A stretch of 8,680 nt of DNA from Patescibacteria group bacterium (GTDB taxonomy: Bacteria; Patescibacteriota; Minisyncoccia; Phycocordibacterales; UBA2100): NCBI GenBank assembly GCA_015491135.1, contig WFWK01000076.1:1-8680 (forward strand), read 5' to 3'. The position numbers and the translations under genes were made by a program. Shown piece after piece: positions 1 through 6,587 of this stretch. The notes beneath the pieces were generated by a model, which searched no databases, was not told the origin of the DNA, and saw only the letters and a list, made by a program, of their open reading frames with translations. Within the stretch, counting starts at the first letter, position 1. Every line of letters starts with the position of its first letter.

Positions 1-2
1 GT

Positions 3-89
3 TTATGTAAAGTCTGTGGAAAACCGATAGACGAAGAAAGACTTGAGGCCAACCCGGCAGCTGACACTTGCATAGAACACGCCGAATAA
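3..89 (+). CDS. C-terminal fragment of a DksA/TraR-family zinc-finger protein (5' truncated by window edge)
   Basis: Only the last 28 residues are visible, in the frame beginning at base 3 and ending at TAA 87-89. They hold CKVCGKPIDEERLEANP followed by TCIEHAE. The zinc ligands are spaced C-x2-C-x17-C-x2-H, which matches the DksA/TraR C4 finger except that the fourth ligand is His (H26 of the fragment) instead of Cys. The surrounding sequence (G-K-P-I, E-R-L-E-A-N-P, A-E at the end) is typical of the family. DksA-type proteins bind the RNA polymerase secondary channel and modulate initiation; whether this one does so cannot be judged because the N-terminal coiled coil lies outside the window. 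It lies upstream of the large secreted-protein gene with a 49-base gap that holds a promoter for that gene, so the two are probably separate transcription units. Confidence 0.8.
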   Translation, partial: LCKVCGKPIDEERLEANPAADTCIEHAE

Positions 90-104
90 ATCAACAGGTC
101 TCTA

Positions 105-132
105 TTGTTTTAAATTATTTCTTTGTAATAAT
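105..132 (+). promoter_or_regulatory. Predicted promoter of the secreted-protein gene, leaderless type
   Basis: A -35-like TTGTTT (105-110) lies 16 bases before a -10-like AATAAT (127-132), which is directly preceded by an extended TGT (124-126). Six bases (133-138) separate the hexamer from the ATG at 139, so the expected transcription start falls on or next to the start codon. No Shine-Dalgarno sequence lies upstream of the ATG. Confidence 0.55.
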
Positions 133-138
133 TTAAGC

Positions 139-2175
139 ATGAAGCGTGCTTTTGTTTTTTCTTTATTTGCTTTTTTGTTTACAGTTGCGTTTGCTTCCGC
201 CCAAACAATTACTTGGAAAAATCCAACAAATGACTTTCTCTTTTGGAAATTTATAGACGGCTATGTTAAGTTCTACAACATTAAATATTTGGATGTTAAA
301 AAACTCCAAATTCCAAATGATGCTGATGTAATACTCGCTTACACCTCTCAAAAAGATGTCCAAGACCTTAAGCACGACGGAGTTCTTTTAATTGTTTTGG
401 GAAAATGGTACTGGTTTAAACCTTCGTTTGTTTATGCTTATAATCTGCTATCAAAGCACGCCTTCCACAGAGTGCTGGATTTAAAGCTTGGTATTTTTCC
501 GAATATCACCTACAAATCAAAAGGGATTAACACGCCACCTAAAAATATTGTTATCTTATACAAATCACATTTGTGCAAATATCGTCCTTGGTGGCACTGG
601 TGGAAGCCGTGTGTCAATAAAACACAAAAGGAATATAAACTAAAATTATTCTATCCGCTTTTTAAAAAAGAGCCAACTGTAAAAAATTTGTCTGTAAAAT
701 ATAGGGTAAATATATACAAAGATGGACGCGCGCTTAAAAGTGGTGAGAAAATCAATCAAGGCAAAGTTTTGCTTAAATTTGAAAACCAAAATGATAACGA
801 TATTCTCTGGTACGCTCCAAAAATTTGGTATTACACTTTAGTTTATGTACGAATAAGATATAACTGGCACATGTGGAATGTTTTGTTTGACAGGCATTTG
901 GTTTGGCAATTTTTGGGAGGAAGAAAAAATAAAGGAATGTGGATTGCGCCGGGGGAGTTGCCAAATGCTAAATGTAGAGAAGAAGATTTATTGGTTATAA
1001 GGCCTTTGTGGAGGATTTATCATGGACTTTTTGACAATATTACACACTTTGTAACGATTGCCGTCTATAAACCGACAAAACACATAGAAGGAATAGCAAA
1101 CTTAAATTGTCAACAAACACAAGAGGGGTGGGAATGTGATTTAACACCAGGTACCCACAAAATATCTTTCGTATTTTCAACTACAACCCTAAGAGCTTAT
1201 CACTCGTACATGCGACCAAAATGGAGATTTTGGTACGGTTGGTATGATTGGAACAAATGCCTTGGAGTAAATTCTCCTTTATATGAGAAAATTACCGAAC
1301 AAAACACGTGTTTGAAAGATGATGATTGTGATGAGTATGAATACGGCAAAAAACACGCGTTTGAATATAAAAAGGAAATTCATGATAAAGAGGCTGAGTT
1401 TAGAGTCTACGAAAGAACAATACCGGAACAGAAAATAAGCTATACACTCTATGTCCAACCACAAAATAACCCGCCTGAAAGTCCCGATATTTCCGTCTCC
1501 GAATATGGAAAGGTGGGGGAATCTGTAAATGCAACATTTTCAACTTCAGATAGTGAAAATGACCCGGTTTACTTTGAGATTCAATGGGAAGAGAATGGAG
1601 AAATTGAAAGATACCCCCAGACCGGTTTTGTATCAAGCCAAAATACATATTCACTCTCTCACGTATATACCAGCTCAGGAGAAAAACAAATTAAAATCAG
1701 AGCAAAAGACGGAAAGGGTGAGTCTTTATGGAAACAAACGTCAACCATAATTTATGATCCCGCCACCATCTCATTCAGCGCAAATCAATACTTAATACCA
1801 AAAAACACAAGCGCCATTTTAAGTTGGGATTCAAAAAATGCCACCTACTGTAGCGCTTCCGGGGGCTGGAACGGAATAAAACCTCTTGCCGGCAGTGAAA
1901 GAACGCAAAACCTTACCGAATTTAAAAACACTTTTGCTCTTGAATGTGGCAATCCTGCATCATCCAGCACGGCAGAGTTTGATATTTACACCTACGCTTG
2001 CGGTGACGGAATCTGCACAACCGGAGTGGAAGACTGCAACAGTTGCCAAAGTGACTGTGGGCTATGTTCAGTCCCCAAGGACAAGTGGGATGTTTTGTTT
2101 GATATGACATCAAACCCGATTCAGATAAGATATGGAGTTGACCCTGATGAAGTGAATGTAAATCAGCAAAATTAA
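139..2175 (+). CDS. Large secreted Trp/Cys-rich protein with PKD-like domain and Cys-rich tail
   Basis: A 678-residue protein I cannot name. It starts with a signal peptide: basic KR, a Phe/Leu/Ala-rich core at about 4-17, and a likely cut near ASA-Q at 19-22. Residues 25-440 are rich in Trp and Tyr. Two aromatic clusters stand out: C146 to C158 encloses PWWHWW, and KWRFWYGWYDW at 361-371 is followed by C374. About 445-540 looks like a PKD/Ig-type beta domain (proline-rich entry, then a DSENDP loop and an HVY...G...I.I.A.D pattern). About 540-618 is a second beta domain with the LSWDSKNATYCSASGGWNG signature and a paired ALECGN. At 620-643 is a dense Cys motif (CGDGIC ... EDCNSC..DCG) of a type seen in extracellular proteins. 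No sortase signal, C-terminal membrane helix or catalytic motif was seen. A surface or released adhesion or binding role is inferred only. The start is supported by the signal peptide and the promoter placement. Confidence 0.85.
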   Translation: MKRAFVFSLFAFLFTVAFASAQTITWKNPTNDFLFWKFIDGYVKFYNIKYLDVKKLQIPNDADVILAYTSQKDVQDLKHDGVLLIVLGKWYWFKPSFVYAYNLLSKHAFHRVLDLKLGIFPNITYKSKGINTPPKNIVILYKSHLCKYRPWWHWWKPCVNKTQKEYKLKLFYPLFKKEPTVKNLSVKYRVNIYKDGRALKSGEKINQGKVLLKFENQNDNDILWYAPKIWYYTLVYVRIRYNWHMWNVLFDRHLVWQFLGGRKNKGMWIAPGELPNAKCREEDLLVIRPLWRIYHGLFDNITHFVTIAVYKPTKHIEGIANLNCQQTQEGWECDLTPGTHKISFVFSTTTLRAYHSYMRPKWRFWYGWYDWNKCLGVNSPLYEKITEQNTCLKDDDCDEYEYGKKHAFEYKKEIHDKEAEFRVYERTIPEQKISYTLYVQPQNNPPESPDISVSEYGKVGESVNATFSTSDSENDPVYFEIQWEENGEIERYPQTGFVSSQNTYSLSHVYTSSGEKQIKIRAKDGKGESLWKQTSTIIYDPATISFSANQYLIPKNTSAILSWDSKNATYCSASGGWNGIKPLAGSERTQNLTEFKNTFALECGNPASSSTAEFDIYTYACGDGICTTGVEDCNSCQSDCGLCSVPKDKWDVLFDMTSNPIQIRYGVDPDEVNVNQQN

Positions 2176-2184
2176 AATCTACAC

Positions 2185-2213
2185 AAAAAAGAAAGCCCGA
2201 ATTAATCGGGCTT
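2185..2213 (-). terminator. Rho-independent terminator of the minus-strand cassette
   Basis: A perfect 8-bp stem AAGCCCGA / TCGGGCTT (2193-2200 with 2206-2213) closes a 5-base ATTAA loop. Read on the minus strand it is followed by TTTC and then six T (2190-2185), a classic U-tract. It lies 13 bases after the stop of the 51-aa gene. On the plus strand the stem is followed by GCAGTTT, so it is at best weak for the converging secreted-protein gene. Confidence 0.85.
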
Positions 2214-2226
2214 GCAGTTTATCTGT

Positions 2227-2382
2227 TTAGGTTACTTTCTCGGGAATTTTCTCCGGCACCTTCTCAGGCGCGGGAGAGGGGGTGGGGTCCGGTACACTAA
2301 TGGGCTTGTGTGCCGGGTTTTCAACCGGCTCTTTGGCCGGTATCGGGCGTGAGCCCGGCTGGTCCATTTTTATGTTGTGCAT
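2227..2382 (-). CDS. Small proline-rich protein, 51 aa, coupled to the upstream gene
   Basis: The product is MHNIKMDQPGSRPIPAKEPV and onward, ending at TAA 2229-2227. Thirteen of 51 residues are proline, mostly every second or fourth position, ending in the repeat PEKVPEKIPEKV (39-50). There is no signal peptide, membrane segment or Cys, and it should be extended and disordered, with alternating Lys and Glu. The start is well supported: AGGAG (2394-2390) lies 7 bases before the ATG, and the ATG is one base after the TGA of the 341-aa gene, so translation is probably coupled. The hairpin terminator follows directly. I do not recognise a family. A role as a partner or flexible appendage of the upstream product is inferred from the coupling alone. 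The reading frame is GC-rich, around 58%, well above the main-strand genes. Confidence 0.7.
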   Translation of the reverse strand: MHNIKMDQPGSRPIPAKEPVENPAHKPISVPDPTPSPAPEKVPEKIPEKVT

Positions 2383-2383
2383 A

Positions 2384-3409
2384 TCACTTCTCCTTTTTTA
2401 TCTCCTCTTCCAGCTCATCCAGAAGAGAGAGAACCTTTCCTGAAAGAGTTCCTCTTTTAAGAAGTAGCTGCTCCTCCCAAGAGGTGGATGATGATAGGTT
2501 TTTGGCTTCATCATGGAGCAGTTCATGTAATTCCACGATTGCATCAAATACAAGATCATCCTCAATTGAGCTAGGTTTTTGTACAAAACTTGAGTGAACC
2601 CAAGGAAAATCCAGCATATATCCTATTTGATGCTCAACCATAATCTGAAGGGTCCTGTCGTATAACTTCTCACCCAACTCGGCCCAAAATCCTCCGTACC
2701 TTCTGTGTACAAGCAAGCTGGAGATAAGATTAAACCTTTTTATATCTCCTTTTGTGCACGGACCGGCGAGGATGTCGGTTCTGTGTTTGCCACTCTTCCA
2801 AGGTAGACGGAAATAGACTTGCTTGGACCCGTTTGCATCTTTTGTGTAGTAAAGAAAATTTCTGTCAAAAGTGCTTGTCTGGCCCCCGACTCCATGAAGG
2901 ACGGGTCTTATACCACAAGCGATACAGGTTTTGCCGTGGCCTGAGAAGGTTGTTTTCAACTGCTCTTTGCTGTTAAACCTCCTTATAATGTCAGATGAGG
3001 CATAAAAAAGAATACTTAAAATTGCTGCGTCTCTGCCTTCCAGCTTTCCCGGAGCGCAAAGCTGAATTTGATAATTTGTACTTTTAAACAGCTTGGCGCC
3101 GGTTATCCTTTCAAGATGTGAAATTAAAGCAGACGCAGCATCACTGTTGCCAACTGGTGGCAGAACAAAACACCATGCCCCAGCTTCCTGCTTAAACATA
3201 TTTGCATGTTTAACATGCAAGGGTGTTCTTTGATCTCCGCTATCTATCGTTCCGATAAGACAATCAAACAACACGTTAAAAAGTCCTTCATCTGACACAC
3301 AATGAATTTTCATTCCTACAGGAAGAAGTGCATGTTTAACTTGACGATAATTTTGAAGCGTTTCATCAACCGAGTAGAAAAACAGGTCTTCCACATCGTA
3401 CCAGTACAT
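2384..3409 (-). CDS. Unrecognised 341-aa cytoplasmic protein, first gene of a two-gene cassette
   Basis: I do not recognise this protein. It has no signal peptide or membrane helix, so it is probably cytoplasmic. Visible features are a CIACG pair near the middle (about 165-169) in a Gly/His-rich stretch (SGHGKTCIACGIRPVLHGVGG), a basic aromatic segment VYFRLPWKSGKHRTD, an HRRYGGFWAELGEKLYDRT segment near 235-255, and a charged helical tail ending in DELEEEIKKEK that could form a short coiled coil. No nucleotide-binding, nuclease or methylase motif is evident. The start is strongly supported by AGGAGGG 4 bases upstream of the ATG. It ends at TGA 2386-2384, one base before the next start. Composition differs from neighbours: lines I counted by hand are 43-58% GC against about 30-33% in uvrD, rsmA and the secreted-protein gene. 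Together with the Shine-Dalgarno use this suggests horizontal acquisition. Confidence 0.8.
   Translation of the reverse strand: MYWYDVEDLFFYSVDETLQNYRQVKHALLPVGMKIHCVSDEGLFNVLFDCLIGTIDSGDQRTPLHVKHANMFKQEAGAWCFVLPPVGNSDAASALISHLERITGAKLFKSTNYQIQLCAPGKLEGRDAAILSILFYASSDIIRRFNSKEQLKTTFSGHGKTCIACGIRPVLHGVGGQTSTFDRNFLYYTKDANGSKQVYFRLPWKSGKHRTDILAGPCTKGDIKRFNLISSLLVHRRYGGFWAELGEKLYDRTLQIMVEHQIGYMLDFPWVHSSFVQKPSSIEDDLVFDAIVELHELLHDEAKNLSSSTSWEEQLLLKRGTLSGKVLSLLDELEEEIKKEK
2390..2394 (-). promoter_or_regulatory. Shine-Dalgarno site of the 51-aa gene
   Basis: AGGAG read on the minus strand lies inside the last codons (Lys-Glu-Lys-stop) of the 341-aa gene and 7 bases before the ATG at 2382. It fixes the start of the small gene and implies translational coupling. 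Confidence 0.75.
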
Positions 3410-3414
3410 TGGAC

Positions 3415-3420
3415 CCTCCT
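3415..3420 (-). promoter_or_regulatory. Strong Shine-Dalgarno site of the 341-aa gene
   Basis: AGGAGG (followed by another G) is 5 bases from the ATG at 3409. It is notable because the plus-strand genes of this window lack such sites. Confidence 0.85.
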
Positions 3421-3453
3421 TTTGTCCCGATTCTTTTCAAACATCCCAAAGTT

Positions 3454-3482
3454 TTTATACACTCTTACAACTGAATGCGCAA
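3454..3482 (-). promoter_or_regulatory. Predicted promoter of the minus-strand cassette
   Basis: Read on the minus strand, TTGCGC (3482-3477) is followed after exactly 17 bases by TATAAA (3459-3454). Transcription would start near 3447, giving a leader of roughly 38 bases that contains the Shine-Dalgarno site. The -35 match is only three of six, so confidence is moderate. It overlaps the upstream region of the divergent uvrD promoter. Confidence 0.5.
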
Positions 3483-3490
3483 CAGGTTTG

Positions 3491-3499
3491 TGTTAAAAT
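3491..3499 (+). promoter_or_regulatory. Extended -10 promoter of uvrD, leaderless type
   Basis: TGT-TAAAAT (3491-3499) is an extended -10 element. Six bases (3500-3505) separate it from the ATG at 3506, so the mRNA is expected to start at the start codon. No -35 at normal spacing and no Shine-Dalgarno sequence were found. Confidence 0.55.
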
Positions 3500-3505
3500 T
3501 GCCTG

Positions 3506-5437
3506 ATGCAACTTAATCCGGAACAAAAACAAGCAGTAGAACACAAGAGAGGGCCTTTGCTTATTGTGGCTGGTGCAGGCTCCGGCAAAACTCGCACAAT
3601 AACCGAGAGAATAATCAACCTTATAAAGGAGGGTGTTCCGGCAACAAAAATTCTTGCAATAACTTTCACCAATAAAGCGGCAAAAGAGATGAAAGAACGG
3701 GTAAGAAAACGAGTTTTCAGTGATGATTTTTCTCTTCCCGTTTCCGATTTTGGCATACAGTTGCCTGAAGTTTTAACTTTTCATGCGTTGTCTGTGAAAA
3801 TTTTGCGCGAATTTGGAAAAATTCTGGGTTTTCAAAAAAACTTTACAATAGCAGATAGGGACGACTCAATAAAAGAGATAAAAAATGCAATGAAAAGTCT
3901 TGGGTTTGATCCTAAAATCATCTCTCCTTCGTATACTTTGGGATATATTTCAAAACTAAAAAACTCGGGTAAAACCATCAAGGATATACAAAACAGTCCA
4001 AACCCGAAGATAAGAGACATAGCGCTAATTTGGGAAAAATATTCCGAAAACCTAAAAAATGCGCAAACTCTAGATTTTGACGATTTGCTTGTATATGCGG
4101 TTGAGCGTTTAAAAAATAAAGATGTAAGAGAGGCTTTGCAGAGTAGGTGGGAGTATATCCATGTTGATGAGTATCAAGATACAAATGATATTCAATTTGA
4201 GCTTATCAAAAAACTTGTCGGCAAAGAAAAAAATATCTGTGTGGTTGGAGATGTTGATCAATCAATCTACACCTGGAGGAGCGCCAAACCTGAAAACTTA
4301 CTTGAGTTTGAAAAGCATTTTCCCGGCACACAAACCGTTATCCTAAAGCACAACTACAGATCAACGGAAACGATTCTTTGCGCCGCAGATGATGTGATAG
4401 CTAAAAATACAAAAAGATTTCAAAAAGAGATTATTTCAACAATTCCCGGGGGAGAGAAAATAACCGTAATATCAGCAATATCAGCGCAAGATGAGGCGCT
4501 CTCTATAGTAAAAGAGGCCAAAAAACAACACGAAAAAGGTGTCCCGTGGGAGAATATGGCAGTTCTTTTCAGGGCAAATTTTCAGTCAAGAGCGCTTGAG
4601 GAAGCTTTTCTCTCTCAAGGAGTGCCGTATCAAGTATTGGGAATTAAATTCTACCAAAGAAAAGAAATAAAAGACCTTATCTCTTACCTTAAAGCGAGTC
4701 TTAATCCGAAAAGTGTAATTGATATTTCAAGAGTTGTTGCTACTCCACCTCGTGGAATAGGTAAAAAAACACTCTCTGCCATGATCCAAGGTGACTTAAG
4801 TAGCATTTCACCATCTGCACGATTGAAAGTTGAACAATTTTTTGAAGATCTCAAACAGATAAAAGAGTTTGCTCTTGCAAACAAACTGTCTGCCACTTTA
4901 GAGTTTATAATCAAAAAAAGCGGAATAGAAGAGAAATACAAACATGGCTCCGATGACGAAAAAGAGCGTCTTGAAAACATGTATGAGCTTGTAAGTGTTG
5001 CCAAAAAATATGACAACATAGAGTCGAAAGACGCAATTGACATGTTTCTTGAGGAAGTGGCTCTTTCGGCAGAGCAAGACTCTTTAGCTGAATCAAAACC
5101 GGGGGTAAAACTTATGACGGTGCACGCCTCCAAAGGACTTGAATTTGATACGGTTTTTATATCCGGTCTTGAAGAAGGTCTTTTTCCTCATGAAAAATTA
5201 GAAGATGATGATGTTGATGAAGAGGAGGAGAGACGTCTTATGTATGTCGCCATAACCAGAGCGCAAAGAAAACTGTATTTAAGTTACGCTTTTACTCGCT
5301 CTTTGTATGGTAAAACACAAGTCAACACGCCTTCATCTTTTATAGATGATATAAGTGAAGATTTGCTTGAAAAGCAAAATAACATGGACACACAAAGAAA
5401 AGTTCCACTTATAGATTTGGATGATATTGAGTTTTAA
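3506..5437 (+). CDS. uvrD: UvrD/PcrA-type superfamily 1A ATP-dependent DNA helicase
   Basis: A 643-residue 3'-5' DNA helicase of the UvrD/PcrA/Rep group, which unwinds DNA in repair and at stalled forks. The SF1A motifs are present in order: Q motif LNPEQKQAV (3-11), Walker A AGAGSGKT (22-29), Ia ITFTNKAAKEMKER (52-65), II DEYQDTN (221-227), III VVGDVDQSIYTWRSA (246-260), IV LKHNYRS (280-286), V TVHASKGLEFD (538-548) and VI YVAITRAQRKL (580-590). The region between IV and V supplies domain 2B. It is shorter than typical PcrA or UvrD (around 720 residues), lacking most of the C-terminal extension after about 612. It ends in an acidic tail LIDLDDIEF that resembles the SSB C-terminal tip. No key motif is missing. 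It could equally be called pcrA. It is divergent from the 341-aa gene and 23 bases upstream of rsmA. Confidence 0.97.
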   Translation: MQLNPEQKQAVEHKRGPLLIVAGAGSGKTRTITERIINLIKEGVPATKILAITFTNKAAKEMKERVRKRVFSDDFSLPVSDFGIQLPEVLTFHALSVKILREFGKILGFQKNFTIADRDDSIKEIKNAMKSLGFDPKIISPSYTLGYISKLKNSGKTIKDIQNSPNPKIRDIALIWEKYSENLKNAQTLDFDDLLVYAVERLKNKDVREALQSRWEYIHVDEYQDTNDIQFELIKKLVGKEKNICVVGDVDQSIYTWRSAKPENLLEFEKHFPGTQTVILKHNYRSTETILCAADDVIAKNTKRFQKEIISTIPGGEKITVISAISAQDEALSIVKEAKKQHEKGVPWENMAVLFRANFQSRALEEAFLSQGVPYQVLGIKFYQRKEIKDLISYLKASLNPKSVIDISRVVATPPRGIGKKTLSAMIQGDLSSISPSARLKVEQFFEDLKQIKEFALANKLSATLEFIIKKSGIEEKYKHGSDDEKERLENMYELVSVAKKYDNIESKDAIDMFLEEVALSAEQDSLAESKPGVKLMTVHASKGLEFDTVFISGLEEGLFPHEKLEDDDVDEEEERRLMYVAITRAQRKLYLSYAFTRSLYGKTQVNTPSSFIDDISEDLLEKQNNMDTQRKVPLIDLDDIEF

Positions 5438-5454
5438 GTCTGCTTTGGCATACT
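5427..5454 (+). promoter_or_regulatory. Predicted promoter of rsmA inside the uvrD 3' end, leaderless type
   Basis: TTGAGT (5427-5432) overlaps the end of uvrD and lies 16 bases before CATACT (5449-5454), which carries an extended TGG (5446-5448). Six bases (AAAATC) separate the hexamer from the ATG at 5461. There is no Shine-Dalgarno sequence. rsmA may therefore have its own start in addition to any read-through from uvrD. Confidence 0.5.
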
Positions 5455-5460
5455 AAAATC

Positions 5461-6222
5461 ATGGTAAAACCAAAAAAACAGCTGGGGCAAAATTTTCTAA
5501 ACAGTGGAAAAATTGCCGAGAAAATTGCTTCATTTGCTCCGGCTGACACCGAAAAGATTTTGGAAGTGGGACCGGGTAAGGGAATTTTGACCAAAAGCCT
5601 GCTTGAAAAAGGATTTTCGGTGATTGCGGTTGAAAAAGATAATGAACTTATCCCGTTTTTGGAGGACAAATTTCAAAGTGAAATAAAATCCGGAAAATTA
5701 AAGCTTGTAAACAAAGACGCTCTGGAGTTTTCTCTCTCCGGCAACTACTCAATAGTCTCAAATATTCCTTATTACATAACCGGTGCCCTTATCAAACATT
5801 TTCTGGAAGCGAAAAATCAACCGAGCTCAATTGTTCTGCTTGTTCAAAAAGAAGTTGCCGAGCGAATTGTTGAAAAAGATGGGAAAAGTAGCATTTTATC
5901 CATATCGGTTAAAATATACGGAAACCCCAAAATAGTACTTAAAGTGCCGGCAAGATTTTTTACTCCCAAACCAAAAGTTGACTCTGCGGTAATTCAAATA
6001 ACAAACATTAAAAACCCATTTAAAAATGAAAAAGAAAAAACAAGATTTTTTAAACTTTTAAAAACCGGGTTCTCTCACAAAAGAAAAAAACTTATATCCA
6101 ACCTTAAATCTTTTGCGCCGGAAGAGAAACTGCAAAAAACATTTCAATCACTGGGGGTTCTCAACGCGCGAGCAGAAGAGCTCTCAAAAGAAAAGTGGTG
6201 GGAGCTGTTTCGCACTCTGTAA
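5461..6222 (+). CDS. rsmA: 16S rRNA (adenine1518-N6/adenine1519-N6)-dimethyltransferase RsmA (KsgA)
   Basis: A 253-residue SAM-dependent methyltransferase that dimethylates two adjacent adenines in the 3' hairpin of 16S rRNA during small-subunit maturation. Seen in the sequence: the family opening KKQLGQNFL (5-13), SAM motif I EVGPGKGILT (35-44), the acidic strand-2 end AVEKD (56-60), NKDALEF (84-90), catalytic motif IV NIPYYI (101-106), the PARFFTPKPKVDSAV block (163-177) and the C-terminal GFSHKRKKLISNL (203-215). The length is within the usual 250-290 range and no domain is missing. The ATG is fixed by the conserved N-terminus and by the promoter placement. Its stop is 24 bases from the end of the converging small secreted-protein gene, with no obvious T-tract terminator between them. 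Confidence 0.97.
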   Translation: MVKPKKQLGQNFLNSGKIAEKIASFAPADTEKILEVGPGKGILTKSLLEKGFSVIAVEKDNELIPFLEDKFQSEIKSGKLKLVNKDALEFSLSGNYSIVSNIPYYITGALIKHFLEAKNQPSSIVLLVQKEVAERIVEKDGKSSILSISVKIYGNPKIVLKVPARFFTPKPKVDSAVIQITNIKNPFKNEKEKTRFFKLLKTGFSHKRKKLISNLKSFAPEEKLQKTFQSLGVLNARAEELSKEKWWELFRTL

Positions 6223-6246
6223 GACCTGCACCAAGCAAGTGGCCGA

Positions 6247-6576
6247 CTACCATGACGCGCCCATCATGGTAATGACATACCCAGGGATTGGAATAATTGG
6301 CGAGACGGAAGCTATACAGTAAAACGGCAAGCCATAGAGCCCCAACATCCACTGACCGGCATGTTTGGGGTATGAATACTCGTATGTTCTTGTAATTCCG
6401 GGAACCCAAATCAACCTTTCCGGCCGGGGTGGTCCTACTTTTGCAAAAATCACATCGTTGTAACAAGGAATGACTTGACTTGCTTGCCCGCCAAACAGAT
6501 TAACATAAGCACGCGAATAAGAATAAATTCCAAATGTGAAAATTATCGCAAGGGCAACTAACAAGTATTTTTTCAT
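6247..6576 (-). CDS. Small secreted protein, 109 aa, conserved-looking but unnamed
   Basis: The product begins MKKYLLVALAIIFTFGIYSYSRAYVNLF, a clear signal peptide with a hydrophobic core at 5-17 and a possible cut after SRA (21-23). The mature part has GGQ (29-31), C38, a GPPRPERLIWVPGITRTYEY stretch (48-67), HAGQWMLGLYGLPFYC (72-87) and a C-terminal PIPGYVITMMGASW. C38 and C87 are the only mature cysteines and could form a disulphide. The overall pattern (Gly-Gly, C-x-N, I-W-x-P, G-Q-W-x-L-G, a Cys, then a Gly-rich end) resembles short secreted proteins I associate with Patescibacteria, but I cannot name a family. The open frame continues upstream to 6780, but the start at 6576 is preferred because it gives the signal peptide, is placed 6 bases from a -10 element and avoids overlap with the divergent gene. 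GC is high, 47-55% in the lines counted. Confidence 0.75.
   Translation of the reverse strand: MKKYLLVALAIIFTFGIYSYSRAYVNLFGGQASQVIPCYNDVIFAKVGPPRPERLIWVPGITRTYEYSYPKHAGQWMLGLYGLPFYCIASVSPIIPIPGYVITMMGASW
6248..6271. repeat. 8-bp perfect inverted repeat at the end of the small secreted gene
   Basis: TACCATGA (6248-6255) and TCATGGTA (6264-6271) are perfect inverted copies around an 8-base GC-rich spacer. The left arm overlaps the stop codon of the 109-aa gene. No T-tract follows on either strand, so it is not a standard terminator, though it could fold in the mRNA. Confidence 0.4.
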
Positions 6577-6581
6577 GTTAT

Positions 6582-6587
6582 TATGAT
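6582..6587 (+). promoter_or_regulatory. -10 element of the 310-aa gene, plus half of an overlapping divergent promoter
   Basis: TATGAT at 6582-6587 is followed by six bases and then the ATG at 6594, with no Shine-Dalgarno sequence. It shares five base pairs with the minus-strand -10 element at 6588-6583. No convincing -35 was seen. Confidence 0.5.

Noticed and set aside
2310..2597. Plus-strand open frame of 95 codons over the end of the minus-strand cassette
   Set aside because: It is antisense to two better-supported genes, is Ser/Arg-rich low complexity, and has no ribosome site or promoter.
2384..3409. Use of TGA as a sense codon, as in some Patescibacteria
   Set aside because: TGA at 2386-2384 acts as a stop directly before a coupled start, and all conserved genes here read well with the standard bacterial code.
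2227..3482. The high-GC cassette as a transposon or integron cassette
   Set aside because: No transposase or integrase, terminal inverted repeats, target-site duplication or attachment site could be seen around it.
4684..5133. Minus-strand open frame of 149 codons inside uvrD
   Set aside because: It lies wholly antisense to conserved helicase sequence and shows no family motif; its Ser/Leu-rich make-up fits a shadow frame.
6248..6271. Inverted repeat as a terminator between rsmA and the converging gene
   Set aside because: The stem is perfect but no T-tract follows on either strand, and its left arm overlaps a stop codon. It is kept only as a repeat.
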